A DNA stretch of 64,000 bases, from the NCBI RefSeq assembly GCF_002150785.1, contig NZ_MTAZ01000034.1, positions 1 through 64,000 of the forward strand. The letters run 5' to 3'. This stretch comes from Arenibacter amylolyticus. GTDB lineage: Bacteria > Bacteroidota > Bacteroidia > Flavobacteriales > Flavobacteriaceae. The position numbers and the translations under genes were made by a program. The notes under the pieces were generated by a model. The model ran no database searches. It saw nothing but the letters and a program-made list of their open reading frames with translations, and was not told where the DNA came from. Below, piece after piece: positions 18,691 to 27,674 of this stretch (within the stretch, counting starts at the first letter, position 1; each line of letters opens with the position of its first letter).

Positions 18691-19063
18691 AATTGGCGTT
18701 CTATCTAAGTTGGCAGATACATCAAAAAAATGCGCTATAGTTTCACTAGAAGTCAGGACCCTATGGTAGAGGCAATTTAACTATGGCTGTTGCTATGGTT
18801 ATTGGTCTGGAAAAAGTACGAGTAGTATTTTCTTGGAGTGATTTTTTCCTTGGGATTGATGAGGTGCTAAGTAAAGGAGGTTTGTTTAGTAGGTTTTGGG
18901 GAATGGAGGTGGTAGTATGGTATTGGTTTTAGCAGGAATTGGTGGTGCCTGTGCAAAATTAACTTTACTGATAGACAATCGGTGCTAGCAATTCTTATTT
19001 TAGCGAATTGAAAAATTCGGCAAGCCGATTCTTACTGTTTAACCTTTTACCGAACCCTGCACC
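18691..19063. other. 373-bp intergenic region, no gene seen
   Basis: Between the GH32 gene and the Kef-type antiporter. Nothing recognisable, and no strong terminator hairpin was found after GH32. Confidence 0.5.
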
Positions 19064-21088
19064 ATGGATGTCATTATTGATCATGTTATAGAAGAGTTTC
19101 AACTACCCTTAAAAAGCCCTATTTTAATCTTCTCTTTAATTCTCTTAATTATCCTTTTGGCCCCGGTAATACTCCAAAGAATTAGGATACCAGGTATAAT
19201 CGGACTCATCATTTCGGGAATCATCATTGGTCCGGCCGGATTAAATATTTTGGAGAAAAGTCTTTTTGTGGACGTGTTTTCTACCATAGGCCTACTCTAT
19301 ATCATGTTTATAGCGGGATTGGAGTTGGATTTAAATGAGTTTAAGGTAACAAGAAATAAAAGTGTATTGTTTGGGATACTAACCTTTACCATTCCTATCG
19401 CCATAGGCTTTCCTGTATGTCATTATTTATTGGGGTTTGATGTTAACGCAAGTTTGCTTACCTCCAGTATGTTTGCAACCCATACCCTGGTAACCTATCC
19501 CATTGTGAGTCGGTTGGGCGTATCAAAAAACATAGCCGTAGCGATAACAGTAGGGGGTACCATATTAACCGATACGGCGGTACTTATATTGTTGGCCGTA
19601 ATTTTGGGAGCCCACCAAGGCGGACTAACCCAAGAGTTTTGGATCCGACTTGCCATATCCTTGGTTTTATTTTCCGCCTTTATGTTCCTAGTAATCCCGC
19701 GAATTGCAAAGTGGTTTTTTAGGAGCTTGGAGAGTGAAAGGCATTCCCACTATATCTTTGTGCTTTCCGTAGTGTTCTTCTCAGCATTTCTAGCTGAAAT
19801 TGCCGGATTGGAATCTATCATTGGGGCCTTCGTTGCCGGTCTGGCACTGAATAAGTTAATTCCCCATTCTTCTGCCCTCATGAACCGAATAGAATTTATT
19901 GGGAATTCGCTCTTTATTCCCTTTTTCCTTATTAGTGTAGGGATGATTGTGGATGTTAGCGTTATACTAAGTGGTCCCATGGCACTGGTTATTGCGGGAA
20001 CCTTAACCGTTGTTGCGATTTTTGGTAAATGGACAGCAGCTTTTTTTACCCAGAAAATCTTTAAATTCTCCAAGGGACAACGGAAGTTGATCTTTGGTCT
20101 AAGTAGTGCCCACGCTGCTGCTACCCTGGCAGTAATCCTAGTAGGATATAATGCAGGAATTTTGGATGATAATATTTTGAACGGAACTGTGGTGTTAATT
20201 CTCGTAACCTGTATTATTGCTTCCTTCGCCACGGAAAGCGCTGCTAAAATGATCATCAAAAACGCAGATGAAGATGAAGAGGTGCACCTGCCTTATGGCC
20301 CAAATAACGAATACATTCTTATCCCGATCGCCAATCTGATTAATATTGATAAGGTCTTGGATTTTGCTGTTTTGATAAAGGAAAAGAAATCGGTTAATCC
20401 GCTCGCTATTTTAACCGTAGTCCCCAATACGGATGAGGCGGAAAAATCTATTGTTAAAGCCAAACAGGGCTTGGAAAGGTTTTTAAGGGAAACTACTGCC
20501 TCGGATACACAGGCTACAGTTAAGGCCACTATAGACCATAATGCCGCTAGCGGAATTTCTAGGACAGCCAAGGAGATTATGGCCGATATAATTTTATTGG
20601 GGTGGCCGCAAAAAACCGGATTTTTAGATAAATTGATTGGGGATAAAATGGAGAGTATTTTGGAAAATACCGATAAAACCCTGTTTATCTGTAATTTCGA
20701 GATTCCATTGACTAACCATAAAAGAATATTTGTAATTGTTCCGCCCAATGCAGAATTGGAAGAAGGTTTTGCTATCTGGGTCAATAAACTGGCAAAATTA
20801 TCCGTGGAGTTATCCATCCCCATCAACCTAAATTGTAATGAAGAAACCTATAAGGCCATTCTGCGATTTGCGAAAGAGAAAAAGGTACCCCTGTCTATTA
20901 ACTACAATTACTTTAATGAATGGGTAGATTTCCTAATTCTTTCTAGGAAAATTTCGGATGATGATCTTATAATAATGGTGTCGGCTAGGAGAGCTCATAT
21001 CTCCCATTTTGGCTTGTTGGATGGGGTGCCAGCTAAATTGGAAAGGTATTTTCCAAGCGCTAGTAAAATGGTTATTTATCCGCAGTAA
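19064..21088 (+). CDS. Kef-type cation:proton antiporter with C-terminal USP-like domain
   Basis: 674 aa. About residues 15-405 form a CPA2 exchanger with some 12-13 helices (IPGIIGLIISGIIIGP, FIAGLELDL, GTILTDTAVLILLAV, ESIIGAFVAGLALN, SSAHAAATLAVIL). About 420-674 are soluble and contain USP-like nucleotide-binding folds (ILIPIANL, ADIILLGWP). It likely exchanges Na+ or K+ for protons for pH or salt balance, with the tail as a regulatory module. Length fits the exchanger-plus-USP class common in marine flavobacteria. Monocistronic. Confidence 0.9.
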   Translation: MDVIIDHVIEEFQLPLKSPILIFSLILLIILLAPVILQRIRIPGIIGLIISGIIIGPAGLNILEKSLFVDVFSTIGLLYIMFIAGLELDLNEFKVTRNKSVLFGILTFTIPIAIGFPVCHYLLGFDVNASLLTSSMFATHTLVTYPIVSRLGVSKNIAVAITVGGTILTDTAVLILLAVILGAHQGGLTQEFWIRLAISLVLFSAFMFLVIPRIAKWFFRSLESERHSHYIFVLSVVFFSAFLAEIAGLESIIGAFVAGLALNKLIPHSSALMNRIEFIGNSLFIPFFLISVGMIVDVSVILSGPMALVIAGTLTVVAIFGKWTAAFFTQKIFKFSKGQRKLIFGLSSAHAAATLAVILVGYNAGILDDNILNGTVVLILVTCIIASFATESAAKMIIKNADEDEEVHLPYGPNNEYILIPIANLINIDKVLDFAVLIKEKKSVNPLAILTVVPNTDEAEKSIVKAKQGLERFLRETTASDTQATVKATIDHNAASGISRTAKEIMADIILLGWPQKTGFLDKLIGDKMESILENTDKTLFICNFEIPLTNHKRIFVIVPPNAELEEGFAIWVNKLAKLSVELSIPINLNCNEETYKAILRFAKEKKVPLSINYNYFNEWVDFLILSRKISDDDLIIMVSARRAHISHFGLLDGVPAKLERYFPSASKMVIYPQ

Positions 21089-21210
21089 TAATTTTGATGT
21101 CATAAGGAGGATTACATAGATGGCTATTAAGCCATGAACGGTGCTACTTCTTTTCTACAAGAGGAGAATTTAACTTTTTTCAAGCTACTCCCTATCTATA
21201 AAATGATTAA

Positions 21211-21248
21211 TTTTGGATATAATCCATAAAAAGGGATTTTATCCAAAA
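21211..21248 (+). promoter_or_regulatory. 15-bp hairpin directly before a start codon
   Basis: Arms 21211-21225 (TTTTGGATATAATCC) and 21234-21248 pair over 15 positions with one mismatch and an 8-nt loop. The stem ends 2 nt before the ATG at 21251, so it covers the ribosome-binding region. It could be a translational switch for the 85-aa gene or the terminator of the upstream antiporter gene. Confidence 0.6.
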
Positions 21249-21250
21249 TA

Positions 21251-21508
21251 ATGAAGAATATTGTATATCGAAATCACGATCGCTATGCTATAAAGCGTCT
21301 TCTTATAGAAATAGGGGCGCATCAATTAACCAAGGAATGTGAGCAGATGCGACTCCCTTTTCCCAAGAGATTGGGGCTGTTCTACATTGAAAGTACGGAT
21401 GCCTGTGTTTATTTGGTATACCGGTATTTTGATGGAGAGAAAAAAGTAATGAAACTAGACCGCTATGAACTTCCCGAAGCGGGTTGGGTACGAGTAATTG
21501 TAGAATGA
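21251..21508 (+). CDS. 85-aa protein of unknown function
   Basis: I do not recognise a family. The product is small, basic, likely cytoplasmic, and shows alternating charged and aromatic residues (FYIESTDACVYLVYRYF) that suggest a small alpha-beta fold. The start at 21251 directly follows a strong hairpin. It is followed by about 200 bp without a gene. Reality is supported by a clean start, a hairpin-bounded 5' end and amino-acid composition typical of the genome, but not by homology. Confidence 0.55.
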   Translation: MKNIVYRNHDRYAIKRLLIEIGAHQLTKECEQMRLPFPKRLGLFYIESTDACVYLVYRYFDGEKKVMKLDRYELPEAGWVRVIVE

Positions 21509-21710
21509 TGTAGGCGGAATAAGCACCATCCAACTACCACAGACTTGGAACTATTAAAGAACTGAAAAAGCCTATATTGCAAAAAAAAGGTGCGTTAGAA
21601 GCATGGTATCTTTCCAACTCAGAGAGTTTTATAAAGGTTGGCCTGCCATAGCGCTTCCTTGGAGTAAGAGTTTTACAACTTGGACTTTTGTAATTGCTTA
21701 AAAAATAATA

Positions 21711-22955
21711 ATGATGTCCCATAGAACCCTGCTAGCATTAATAATCACTTTCCTAACAAGTTTAATTGTTATTTCCCAAGAGCCCAATACCAAGGTGTTG
21801 TTTGTAATCGCCGATGGCATCTCGTCCGACGTACTAGAGAAAATTGATACACCCCATTTAGATTTAATTGCGGGCGAGAATGGGTATGCGCGGGCTTATG
21901 TAGGTGGGGAAAAGGGAGGATATTCCCAAAGTCCTACTATTTCCGCTGTAGGCTATAATAGCTTACTAACGGGTACTTGGGCCAATAAACACAATGTATG
22001 GGGAAATGGTATTGAAGATCCCAATTACAATTATTGGAACATTTTTAGAATGGCGAGGGAATATAGGCCCCAATTAACAACGGCCATCTTCTCTACCTGG
22101 TTAGATAACCGAACCAAATTGGTAGGGGAGATGCTTGCCACAAACGGAAACATAAAGCTGGACTATCATTTTGATGGATTTGAGCACGATACTATTAGAT
22201 TCCCCCATGAGGACAATTCCCTTCATATACACAAGATAGATGAGCATGTTGTGGATCAGGCAGCGAAGGTAATAAAGGAGAGCGCCCCAGACCTTTCTTG
22301 GGTATACTTGCAATACACGGACGATATGGGCCATAGGTATGGGGATAGTGAACCATTTTATATGGCGGTAAAAACCATGGATCTTCAGATGGGCAAATTA
22401 TGGGAAGCGATACATTATAGAACTGAGAACTTTAATGAAAAGTGGCAGCTTTGGATTACCACAGACCATGGCCGCAATCCAAAAGATGGGAAAGGCCATG
22501 GAGGGCAATCGGATCGGGAACGTAGTATATGGATCGTGACCAATGAGAAGGAGCTTAATGACTATTATAAAGAGGGGCAAGTGGGATTGGTAGATATTGT
22601 TCCTACCATTTTACACACTCTGGACATTCAACCAAACAAAGAGCAATTATGGGAAATGGATGGGGTGCCTCTTAGCACGGAAATTTCTTTGGCCAACGCC
22701 AAAGCTATGCTCAACAATAAGGAGCTAGTCCTAACATGGGATGCCTACCAATTAGAAGGAACTCTGGATATTTGGATTACTACTACCAATAATTTTGCAA
22801 GTGGGGGGACCGATGCATATACCTTGGCAGCTACGGTAGCTATTGATTTGGGAAAAGCGACCATAGACCAATCGCAATGGCCCTCCAATTTCTATAAGGT
22901 GCTACTGTCGGGTGAACACAATGCTATTAATAGATGGGTGATGAAAAATAATTGA
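21711..22955 (+). CDS. secreted type I phosphodiesterase/alkaline phosphatase-superfamily protein
   Basis: 414 aa with a signal peptide (ALIITFLTSLIVIS, cleavage near 22). Superfamily metal-binding features: VLFVIADGISSDV near the N-terminus with the first Asp, a nucleophile region (PTISAVGYNSLLTGTW, where Ser or Thr would be attacked), YLQYTDDMGHRYG with the DDxxH ligands, and TTDHGR near residue 255 with the DH pair. This resembles nucleotide pyrophosphatase/phosphodiesterase enzymes. Substrate is unknown. The protein is likely periplasmic. It is monocistronic, followed by GC-rich repeats and a hairpin. Confidence 0.8.
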   Translation: MMSHRTLLALIITFLTSLIVISQEPNTKVLFVIADGISSDVLEKIDTPHLDLIAGENGYARAYVGGEKGGYSQSPTISAVGYNSLLTGTWANKHNVWGNGIEDPNYNYWNIFRMAREYRPQLTTAIFSTWLDNRTKLVGEMLATNGNIKLDYHFDGFEHDTIRFPHEDNSLHIHKIDEHVVDQAAKVIKESAPDLSWVYLQYTDDMGHRYGDSEPFYMAVKTMDLQMGKLWEAIHYRTENFNEKWQLWITTDHGRNPKDGKGHGGQSDRERSIWIVTNEKELNDYYKEGQVGLVDIVPTILHTLDIQPNKEQLWEMDGVPLSTEISLANAKAMLNNKELVLTWDAYQLEGTLDIWITTTNNFASGGTDAYTLAATVAIDLGKATIDQSQWPSNFYKVLLSGEHNAINRWVMKNN

Positions 22956-22991
22956 TCCATTCTTCCATTACTTACTAAGTACGCTTTAATT

Positions 22992-23039
22992 GCCTGCCCG
23001 AAACATTCAGGCGGGCCTGCCCGATCTGCTCAGGCGGGC
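22992..23039. repeat. two tandem 25-nt GC-rich palindrome-like units
   Basis: Units 22992-23016 and 23015-23039, each GCCTGCCCG, seven bases, CAGGCGGGC, overlapping by 2 nt (23-bp period). The spacers differ (AAACATT and ATCTGCT). The same unit stands at 13640-13664. Confidence 0.7.
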
Positions 23040-23133
23040 CTGCCCTGAGGTAAATGACGGAAATTTTCGAGAAATCATATTCTAGGGATGAATAATCAAT
23101 CTCTAAAAACCTATAATAAATTATAATGGGCGT

Positions 23134-23158
23134 CTAAGATATTTCACAAATATCTTAG
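23134..23158. terminator. hairpin between phosphodiesterase and USP genes
   Basis: Perfect 11-bp arms (CTAAGATATTT and its complement) around a CAC loop, followed by GTTTAATA. It is a likely terminator of the upstream gene or a leader hairpin of the USP gene, whose start is 55 bp further on. Confidence 0.55.
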
Positions 23159-23212
23159 GTTTAATAATATCATTTGTTAAATTTAGGTTTAATTCCTACA
23201 AAAGTTAAAAAC

Positions 23213-24364
23213 ATGAAGCAACTCGAAAAAATTCTGGTTCCTATAGATATAAATGGCGATTATGATAATCAAATAGATGCGGCTATCAATATTGCCCGGG
23301 TATATAATTCCGAAGTAATTATTACCCATGTTCTGTCTGAAGAAGCGGGTAGTGGAAGCATTAGTATGCGAAAGATGTTGTTAGATAGTGTGATGGAGTC
23401 CTTAAACAAGGTGAATGATACCCTTATAGAAGCGCGTATTATAACCAAAGACCCTATTATTAAGCACGGTAAATTGATAGATAATATTTTAAAGGTAGCT
23501 TCCTTCCAAGATGTAAATTTGATTGTTGCAGGATCGGGTCGAAAACTACAGGGGCAACGACATAAATTGGGAGATAGTGCCGAAAAGTTAATGCGATATT
23601 CACCTATACCGGTATGGGTGGTATCTACTAAGGGGAAGTCTAAAGTAACCAATATACTTTGTCCGGTAGACTTTTCGGAACCTTCTAGAAGTGCACTCAA
23701 CAATGCTATTTCTTTGGCGCAAGATTTTAAGGCATCACTAAGGGTGTTGGGAGTTGTAGAGCCTGTGCTAAATCTTTCTCCTAGGTACCAGTTAGAAGAC
23801 TTGGAAGAGGAAAATACACGCCGAATGAAACATCTGGAAAAGGACATGAAAAAATTCTTAAAGGATTTTGACTTTACCGGTGTAGATCATAAGATAGATC
23901 TTCAGGCAGGAAGTGTTCCTCTAACCATTGTGAATATGGTGAAAAAACACAAGCACGATCTGCTGATTATGGGGACTACGGGACGTTCCGGTCTAAAGCG
24001 TGTACTTATGGGGAGCGTTACCAGTAAGGTAACCCGGGAATTACCCTGTTCTTTTATCACTACAAAATCTAAAAGCATACTCTACTCTAGATTTGATAAT
24101 GATGTGAAGGAAATTGAAACACACTTTAAAAAGGGGATGATTATGGCCGAAAAAGGAAGGCCTAAAGATGCTATTCGCGAGTTTAAACTTTGTCTGCGTA
24201 TAAATAATATGTACATCCCAGCTATCTATAAATTATCTGAAGTATTCCATCAGAATGGGGATGAAGCAAAAGCACTCTATTACAACAATATGGCCAAGGA
24301 ATTACTTACCAGATTATGGGACGAGGATATAGAAAAGGAAATTAGGGAACATTATAAATCCTAA
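23213..24364 (+). CDS. tandem universal stress protein with TPR-like tail
   Basis: 383 aa from the ATG at 23213; an upstream TTG at 23174 would add 13 residues lacking family similarity. Two USP domains: about 1-140 (ILVPIDINGDYDNQ, LIVAGSGRKLQ) and about 145-295 (ILCPVDFSEPSRSAL, and a full ATP-binding GTTGRSGLKRVLMGS near 260-275). The first domain has a degenerate G-rich loop. Residues 310-383 form a TPR-like helical repeat (AEKGRPKDAIREFKLCL, ALYYNNMAKELL), an uncommon addition for a USP. Cytoplasmic, likely in stress or starvation response. Confidence 0.85.
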   Translation: MKQLEKILVPIDINGDYDNQIDAAINIARVYNSEVIITHVLSEEAGSGSISMRKMLLDSVMESLNKVNDTLIEARIITKDPIIKHGKLIDNILKVASFQDVNLIVAGSGRKLQGQRHKLGDSAEKLMRYSPIPVWVVSTKGKSKVTNILCPVDFSEPSRSALNNAISLAQDFKASLRVLGVVEPVLNLSPRYQLEDLEEENTRRMKHLEKDMKKFLKDFDFTGVDHKIDLQAGSVPLTIVNMVKKHKHDLLIMGTTGRSGLKRVLMGSVTSKVTRELPCSFITTKSKSILYSRFDNDVKEIETHFKKGMIMAEKGRPKDAIREFKLCLRINNMYIPAIYKLSEVFHQNGDEAKALYYNNMAKELLTRLWDEDIEKEIREHYKS

Positions 24365-24396
24365 GGATTTCCTAGGATATAGTAGACCAATACATA

Positions 24397-24428
24397 TTAA
24401 ATCCCGCCTATTTTTAGGCGGGATTTAA
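24397..24428. terminator. bidirectional terminator
   Basis: Perfect 14-bp arms (24397-24410, TTAAATCCCGCCTA; 24415-24428) with a TTTT loop, 33 bp after the USP stop. Confidence 0.85.
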
Positions 24429-24562
24429 TGTTACTAGGCATACGGATCACCTTGCTGCCAAAGATTAAATTTTCAATTCAGCAAGATACCAAATGGTGTT
24501 ATGCTTATCCTAAAAGTTGCTTTTGAAAAGGATTACCAACAGCTACCTTTTCTTGTTAGTGC

Positions 24563-25873
24563 CTATAATCGCTGAAAATTATTAATCTCAATATTATTGG
24601 CTTTTAAATCGAACATCAAATTATAAAGGCCGAAAAAGGTTCTGTTGATATAGATAAAATGTTTGGAGCCACGATTAGCATTCATTTTACGCAATTCTGT
24701 ATTCTTGGAATAGCGTTGCCCCATTGCTGATATTTTTCCAAAAAACTCCGCATCCGAAAAGTCAAATCGCTCTACGTGAAATGGTTGTGTGAAGAGTTGT
24801 AACAGTTCATGGAACATTTCGGTGAAGAATTCCGTTTCCTCCTTGGTGTCATCTACTCGAAGAATTTCCAATTCGTATAATTTTGAGACAAAAAATTCAC
24901 GATTGTTGATATTTTTGGGATTAGCCAACTCAAAATAAGGGACATAAAAATCATTCGGAATTATTTTCATACATCCAAAATCCAAGGCAATCAGTTCCCC
25001 CTTCGGGGAGACTAGGAAATTACCGGGATGCGGGTCTGCGTGTACTTTTCGCAATTGATGTATTTGAAACATATAAAAATCCCAAAGGGCTTGCCCTAAT
25101 TTATTGGCTTTTTCTTGATCGTCATTTAGGGCCGTAAACTCCGATAGGTGCAATCCCTCCATATAATCCATCGAAATAATATATTCAGAGGACCAAGCCT
25201 CATAGTACTCTGGAAAAAGAAGGTTTGGAATTTTGGAACATGCGGCGGCAACTTCCTTGCTCTGCTCTAATTCTAAGAGGTAATTGGTCTCTTCCAAAAG
25301 TTTTTCCTCCACTTCCTTAAAATACTTTTCCAGGTCCTTTCCCTTTATATTGAACATTTTTATGGCAATTGGTTTCACCAAGGCCAGATCGGAGGCTATA
25401 CTTTCTGCAACGCCGGGATATTGAATCTTAACAGCGAGATTTTTTCCGTTTTTTTTGGCTTCGTGTACCTGTCCAATACTAGCGGCATTAACAGAATTGG
25501 GGTTAAAAGTGTCGAATAGTTCATTGGGAAGTTTACCAAAATGCCTTTTAAAAATCTTGAATACCAAAGGTGGGGATAAGGGAGGAACGGAAAATTGAGA
25601 CAAGGAAAATTTTTCCACATAGGCCTGCGGCATAATGCTTTTTTCCATACTGAGCATTTGGGCCACCTTTAGCGCACTGCCCTTAAGTTGTTTTAGGCTA
25701 TCATAAATATCCTCGGCGTTGTTCTCATTTAAGCGTGACCTAGCCTCTACTTCCGTTTTGGTAATTTTATCGCCATAATACTTCAGGTAGTTAACACCAA
25801 GCTTGGCACCGGTAGATACCAGTTTAGAAGCACGATGTATTTTGGAGATGGGGATGTGATCTATCGTTTTCAT
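24563..25873 (-). CDS. ABC1/AarF/UbiB-family atypical kinase
   Basis: 436 aa. The KxGQ-like N-terminal motif appears as LKGSALKVAQMLSME near 60-75 with Val in place of Gly. Others are the ATP-site lysine in VKIQYPGV near 150, HADPHPGNFLV in the catalytic loop near 280, and DFGCMKI near 297. Family members support lipid or quinone metabolism; bacterial UbiB acts in ubiquinone synthesis, whereas flavobacteria use menaquinone, so the role here is open. It lies 6 bp downstream of a TetR-like gene and is evidently co-transcribed with it. Confidence 0.88.
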   Translation of the reverse strand: MKTIDHIPISKIHRASKLVSTGAKLGVNYLKYYGDKITKTEVEARSRLNENNAEDIYDSLKQLKGSALKVAQMLSMEKSIMPQAYVEKFSLSQFSVPPLSPPLVFKIFKRHFGKLPNELFDTFNPNSVNAASIGQVHEAKKNGKNLAVKIQYPGVAESIASDLALVKPIAIKMFNIKGKDLEKYFKEVEEKLLEETNYLLELEQSKEVAAACSKIPNLLFPEYYEAWSSEYIISMDYMEGLHLSEFTALNDDQEKANKLGQALWDFYMFQIHQLRKVHADPHPGNFLVSPKGELIALDFGCMKIIPNDFYVPYFELANPKNINNREFFVSKLYELEILRVDDTKEETEFFTEMFHELLQLFTQPFHVERFDFSDAEFFGKISAMGQRYSKNTELRKMNANRGSKHFIYINRTFFGLYNLMFDLKANNIEINNFQRL

Positions 25874-25879
25874 GTATGG

Positions 25880-26539
25880 CTAGTTGTTGGGATGTATTTT
25901 TTCCTTGTAAATAAATTTCCCAAAATCGATTACACTCTTTAATGGGGAAATATTTAAAATGTCGAAACTGGTATTTACAGATTTCTCTATAAATATGTCT
26001 GTTTTCTCAAAGGAGGCCGAAGTGTCGTCCATCCAAAACTTTAAGGTCAACAATAACTGTATCCAAGCCGATTCTTGCAGGGCGCGTTTTTGAAATTTTT
26101 CTAGCTCTTCCTGTTTTAAATCCAGGGTTTTAATATCTAAATCTGCAATATAGGCGGTAAAACCTTTTCTTAGTTCGGATAGAAGGGATAGCCCTTTTAA
26201 ACTGTTCTTGTGCTTTTTTAAAGCATATTGTACGTAGCTTCGGTTGGCAGTTAAATTTTCAAAGAATGTGTAATAAAAACTCAAGAGCTTATTGCGTGCG
26301 TCAAAAGATTGGAATTCTTCGCTTTTTTTCAACACTGTAAGAGTGTTATCAAAAAAGGTCTTAAAGATCTGTTGTTCCAAGGCCTTGAATGAGCCAAAGA
26401 ATTCGTAGAACTGAGCCTCTTCCATATTATTTTCCTTTGCAAAAGCATAAACGGAATCTGGGCTTTTATGATGTTCCAGTACATAATCCATATACCTATC
26501 GATTAGCTGGGTGTCTGAAATTGTTTTCTTTTTTACCAT
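25880..26539 (-). CDS. TetR-family-like regulator
   Basis: 219 aa, all-helical. The first 55 residues fit a TetR DNA-binding domain (LIDRYMDYVLEHHKSPDSVYAFAKENNMEEAQFYEFFGSF cut into helices), with a long helical C-terminal ligand domain. The recognition helix differs from typical TetR proteins, so DNA binding is likely but not certain. The stop lies 6 bp before the ABC1 kinase start. The pair probably forms an autoregulated operon concerned with membrane lipids. Confidence 0.75.
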   Translation of the reverse strand: MVKKKTISDTQLIDRYMDYVLEHHKSPDSVYAFAKENNMEEAQFYEFFGSFKALEQQIFKTFFDNTLTVLKKSEEFQSFDARNKLLSFYYTFFENLTANRSYVQYALKKHKNSLKGLSLLSELRKGFTAYIADLDIKTLDLKQEELEKFQKRALQESAWIQLLLTLKFWMDDTSASFEKTDIFIEKSVNTSFDILNISPLKSVIDFGKFIYKEKIHPNN

Positions 26540-26764
26540 GGCTGTTAAATCTATGCTACAAGATACAACTTGTTTAAGTTTTTATAATAAAAGTAAAACA
26601 AAATTTAACAGCTAATTGGCATAAGGAAGGGTAAAAAGATTGCTTTAGTAGGGAATGCTACAGCTAGATAAGCATACTGTACTATAGGCGTTGATCCTTT
26701 TCATAAAACTACTTGCTCCTAGCTCTATGGGTGTCTTAAGATATTTTTCTTTTTATAAAATAAT

Positions 26765-26787
26765 AAAGCCCCAAATTCTGGGGCTTT
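26765..26787 (-). terminator. terminator of the four-helix-bundle gene
   Basis: Perfect 9-bp stem (AAAGCCCCA, 5-nt loop). On the minus strand it is followed by ATTATTTT, 20 bp after the stop of the gene at 26808. Confidence 0.85.
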
Positions 26788-26807
26788 TCTTAATGTCTAG
26801 TGATAAT

Positions 26808-27257
26808 TTACCTTAAATCTTCCAGAGTTCTATTTTTAGCCAAATCTTCTTTTAGCCAATCTCTCTGAGCTCTTATTATGGAGGATACATTTGGGGGTAT
26901 GTGGGTGTCGGCCAGTACTTCATTATATTCCTCAATGGCGGCTTTGTCACCTCTAATGGCCTCCTCTAGCATTGCTTCGGCATCATCCCCAGAAAAGAAT
27001 GCTTTTACGTCCATCCAAGTTCTGTGTAAGGCGCCTTTAGTGCTTCCCTCTATTTTATCGCGTGTATCCAAAGCAGGGGTGGCCGACTTTAAATCTACCA
27101 AAAAGTTACGGCGCTCCCTCGCTTTATTTCTAAAGTACATTTCCAAGCCCGTTTCTTCCGTATTTTCTGCGGCTTTTTCATATCCCTTAATGGCATCTTC
27201 ATTTTTTTGAATAATGTCATTAATCCTATTCTCAATCTCTTTTATATCCTTGTTCAT
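26808..27257 (-). CDS. PA2169-type four-helix-bundle protein (DUF2383-like)
   Basis: 149 aa, entirely helical, with a ferritin-like arrangement of Glu/Asp-rich helices (DAIKGYEKAAENTEETGLEMYF, HRTWMDVKAFFSGDDAEAMLEEA, AAIEEYNEVL). The family is small, found in many proteobacteria and Bacteroidota, and tends to be stress-linked; its biochemical function is not established. Cytoplasmic, no signal peptide. Monocistronic, with its own terminator. Confidence 0.85.
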   Translation of the reverse strand: MNKDIKEIENRINDIIQKNEDAIKGYEKAAENTEETGLEMYFRNKARERRNFLVDLKSATPALDTRDKIEGSTKGALHRTWMDVKAFFSGDDAEAMLEEAIRGDKAAIEEYNEVLADTHIPPNVSSIIRAQRDWLKEDLAKNRTLEDLR

Positions 27258-27674
27258 TTATATTGAATTTAAGTCGGTAACCATATGCCTACCGATTGGC
27301 ATTTCTATAAAGATAGGGGGATAGATTAAGTGGTGTTATTTCATATGCAATTCTTTCTAACTCAATAGCTTAGGGTGCGGGTTTTGTGTTGGGATTGGTT
27401 GTAAATAAAGTCTAAGGAGGTAAAAAGCTAGGTAAAAATGGGAAATAAGAGCCTGGGATTATCCGTTTTAAATAGTTGGATAGCTATTTGCCCCAAAATA
27501 AGCTTTTCTCAAAGCAGGAAATAATTGAATTAGGGTATAGGTAGTGTGTTGGTAAGGTGTAAGATGCACAGTGGTTGCTAATTTCCCGTCAGCTGCCAAA
27601 ATAAGTTGTCTTTTTGGGAAGTTTGATTCATTATTATAACCTAACCAATTAATCCCACTCCAATAAATAAAGAA
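27258..27674. other. 417-bp intergenic region, no gene seen
   Basis: Both flanking genes read on the minus strand. It contains the promoter of the four-helix-bundle gene and the 3' end of the AraC transcript. No recognisable gene or strong hairpin. Confidence 0.5.

Noticed and set aside
19750-20826. Two long minus-strand frames (169 and 177 codons)
   Set aside because: Shadows of the Kef-type antiporter; long antisense frames are common opposite membrane-protein genes.
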